NCBI GenBank assembly: GCA_001936135.1
Contig: CP012810.1
Coordinates: forward strand, 372,001-436,000
DNA from: Saccharomycopsis fibuligera x Saccharomycopsis cf. fibuligera
Taxonomy: Eukaryota > Ascomycota > Saccharomycetes > Ascoideales > Saccharomycopsidaceae
Direction: 5' to 3'
Length of the DNA stretch: 64,000 nucleotides
The notes under the pieces were generated by a model that saw nothing but the letters and a program-made list of their open reading frames with translations, had not been told where the DNA came from and ran no database searches. Shown here in pieces: positions 63,279-64,000 of the stretch. Every line of letters begins with the position of its first letter. The stretch's first letter is position 1. Both the position numbers and the translations under genes were made by a program.

Positions 63279-64000
63279 ATGCCTCCCCTTCCTTACCAGA
63301 TCCTAGCTGCTGTTTTCAAAAGAAAGTGCTCAGAGGATGATGACACGGGCACTTGTGAAAAGAGCGATGGTGGTTTCAATACCTCGTTAGCTGTCGGACT
63401 TGCCATTGCTGTCCCCATTGCCCTTGCCACTATAGTCTTGCTGATAATGCTTTGGAGAAATTACAGAGTCAACAGGCGCGAACAACAAGATTTTGAACAA
63501 GACCCTAATTTTGCCCCAGAAGAGACTGACTTACCAGATTATCCTGACAAAGAGTTTTACCAAAAGGAAAAAGGTATTTTGAGTGCAAAGAGCAATAGAA
63601 AATCTATGGTAGATGCAAAGTCAGAGTTGATGAACTTGTCAGCACCTAAAATAAGAGTTAATGATGCCGATGATGTGTCCTCCACCAATAGCGACGCCAA
63701 CTCTTTGGCTGGATCTATTGCTCAAACAATTCACAAAAATCCAACCCTCGACAGCATCGCTTTGCCATTTGAAGGTGACGAAAATTCTAACCAGTACTTG
63801 AACAAATATGCCAAGATCTTGGGTACCGACTACAAAGCTTATTCTACCATGAAGTCCTATGACAGTACTTCTTCATTGACCGATGTGTCTAGTTATAATA
63901 GCGCTAAAAGCGGTAGAAGAAAGAATGATAACAATGAAAAAGAAGATGATTACGAATCTAGCACTTTAAATGATCCTTTCAGTAGTACCCCTTCGCCTTC
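63279..64000 (+). CDS. Single-pass membrane protein, SKG1/AIM20-like, 3' end outside window
   Basis: The frame is open from the ATG at 63279 to the window end (240 codons). A short extracellular part of about 36 residues with two cysteines (KCSEDDDTGTCEK) comes first. One transmembrane helix follows (LAVGLAIAVPIALATIVLLI) and then a stop-transfer WRNYRVNRREQQDFEQD. The cytosolic part is Ser/Asp/Lys-rich. In S. cerevisiae Skg1 and Aim20 the same layout holds, with a similar AVG-x-AxGIPVG helix and K/R-R-x-x-REEQD start of the tail. Skg1 sits at the inner bud plasma membrane and affects cell wall composition. The resemblance is short, so the name is tentative. Its promoter would be the long gene-free region to the left. 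Confidence 0.55.
   Translation, partial: MPPLPYQILAAVFKRKCSEDDDTGTCEKSDGGFNTSLAVGLAIAVPIALATIVLLIMLWRNYRVNRREQQDFEQDPNFAPEETDLPDYPDKEFYQKEKGILSAKSNRKSMVDAKSELMNLSAPKIRVNDADDVSSTNSDANSLAGSIAQTIHKNPTLDSIALPFEGDENSNQYLNKYAKILGTDYKAYSTMKSYDSTSSLTDVSSYNSAKSGRRKNDNNEKEDDYESSTLNDPFSSTPSP

Overview
This window is a 64-kb piece of a nuclear chromosome from a budding yeast, most likely a CTG-clade (CUG=Ser) species of the Candida/Lodderomyces type. The evidence is as follows. Genes are compact and mostly intron-less, and the introns present have GTATGT-like donors and TACTAAC-like branch points. A mitochondrial complex I subunit (NDUFS6 type) is present, which Saccharomycetaceae lack. CTG codons are very scarce in conserved genes. 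In at least two conserved genes (ENV7 and ECM4) a CTG codon falls where the Saccharomyces cerevisiae protein, recalled from memory, has Ser. I cannot name the species. Translations quoted here should be read with CTG as Ser.

Layout. 1-9.9 kb: a 3'-truncated TRP/ML-like membrane protein, a long Pex30-type peroxisomal/ER protein with a DysF domain, and the two-finger GATA iron repressor SFU1. 9.9-20.9 kb: SEC28 (epsilon-COP), a possible decayed coding remnant, MRPL49 (bL21m), BCY1 (PKA regulatory subunit), the NDUFS6-like complex I subunit, a spliced four-TM protein, a PCI-domain COP9-like subunit and AIR1/2 (TRAMP zinc knuckles). 21.5-30.3 kb: SUI3 (eIF2 beta), a spliced SRA1-domain protein, ENV7 kinase, RVB2 (first coding exon is only the ATG), VMA11 (start codon split by an intron) and NSL1 (Mis12 complex). 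31-42.4 kb: MNN4-type LicD protein, UTP7, RPN2 and a three-exon ECM4-type glutathione transferase. 43.6-58.7 kb: SSK1, RAD52, HEM4, PHO81, an unrecognised basic N-terminus (probably mitochondrial) protein and MAM3. 58.7-63.3 kb: a 4.6-kb region with no convincing gene, followed by the 5' part of a SKG1/AIM20-like single-pass membrane protein that runs off the end.

Most genes are unrelated housekeeping genes with their own promoters, so there is no operon-like logic. Some regulatory links are visible. A Pho4-type CACGTGGG lies in the PHO81 promoter. Paired ATTGG (CCAAT) boxes lie upstream of SFU1, matching the known HAP/SFU1 iron circuit. A Yap1/Cap1-type TTACTAA and a repeated TCCGAA-containing motif lie upstream of ECM4. 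A GGCAAA (Rpn4 core) lies upstream of RPN2.

I saw no bacterial-style system, transposon, CRISPR array, rRNA or tRNA. The most unusual items are the introns at or inside start codons, a spliced SRA1-domain gene, a 24-bp near-perfect inverted repeat upstream of UTP7, an 18-bp perfect palindrome upstream of MNN4, a receiver domain in SSK1 split by about 185 low-complexity residues, and the long gene-free region at the right.
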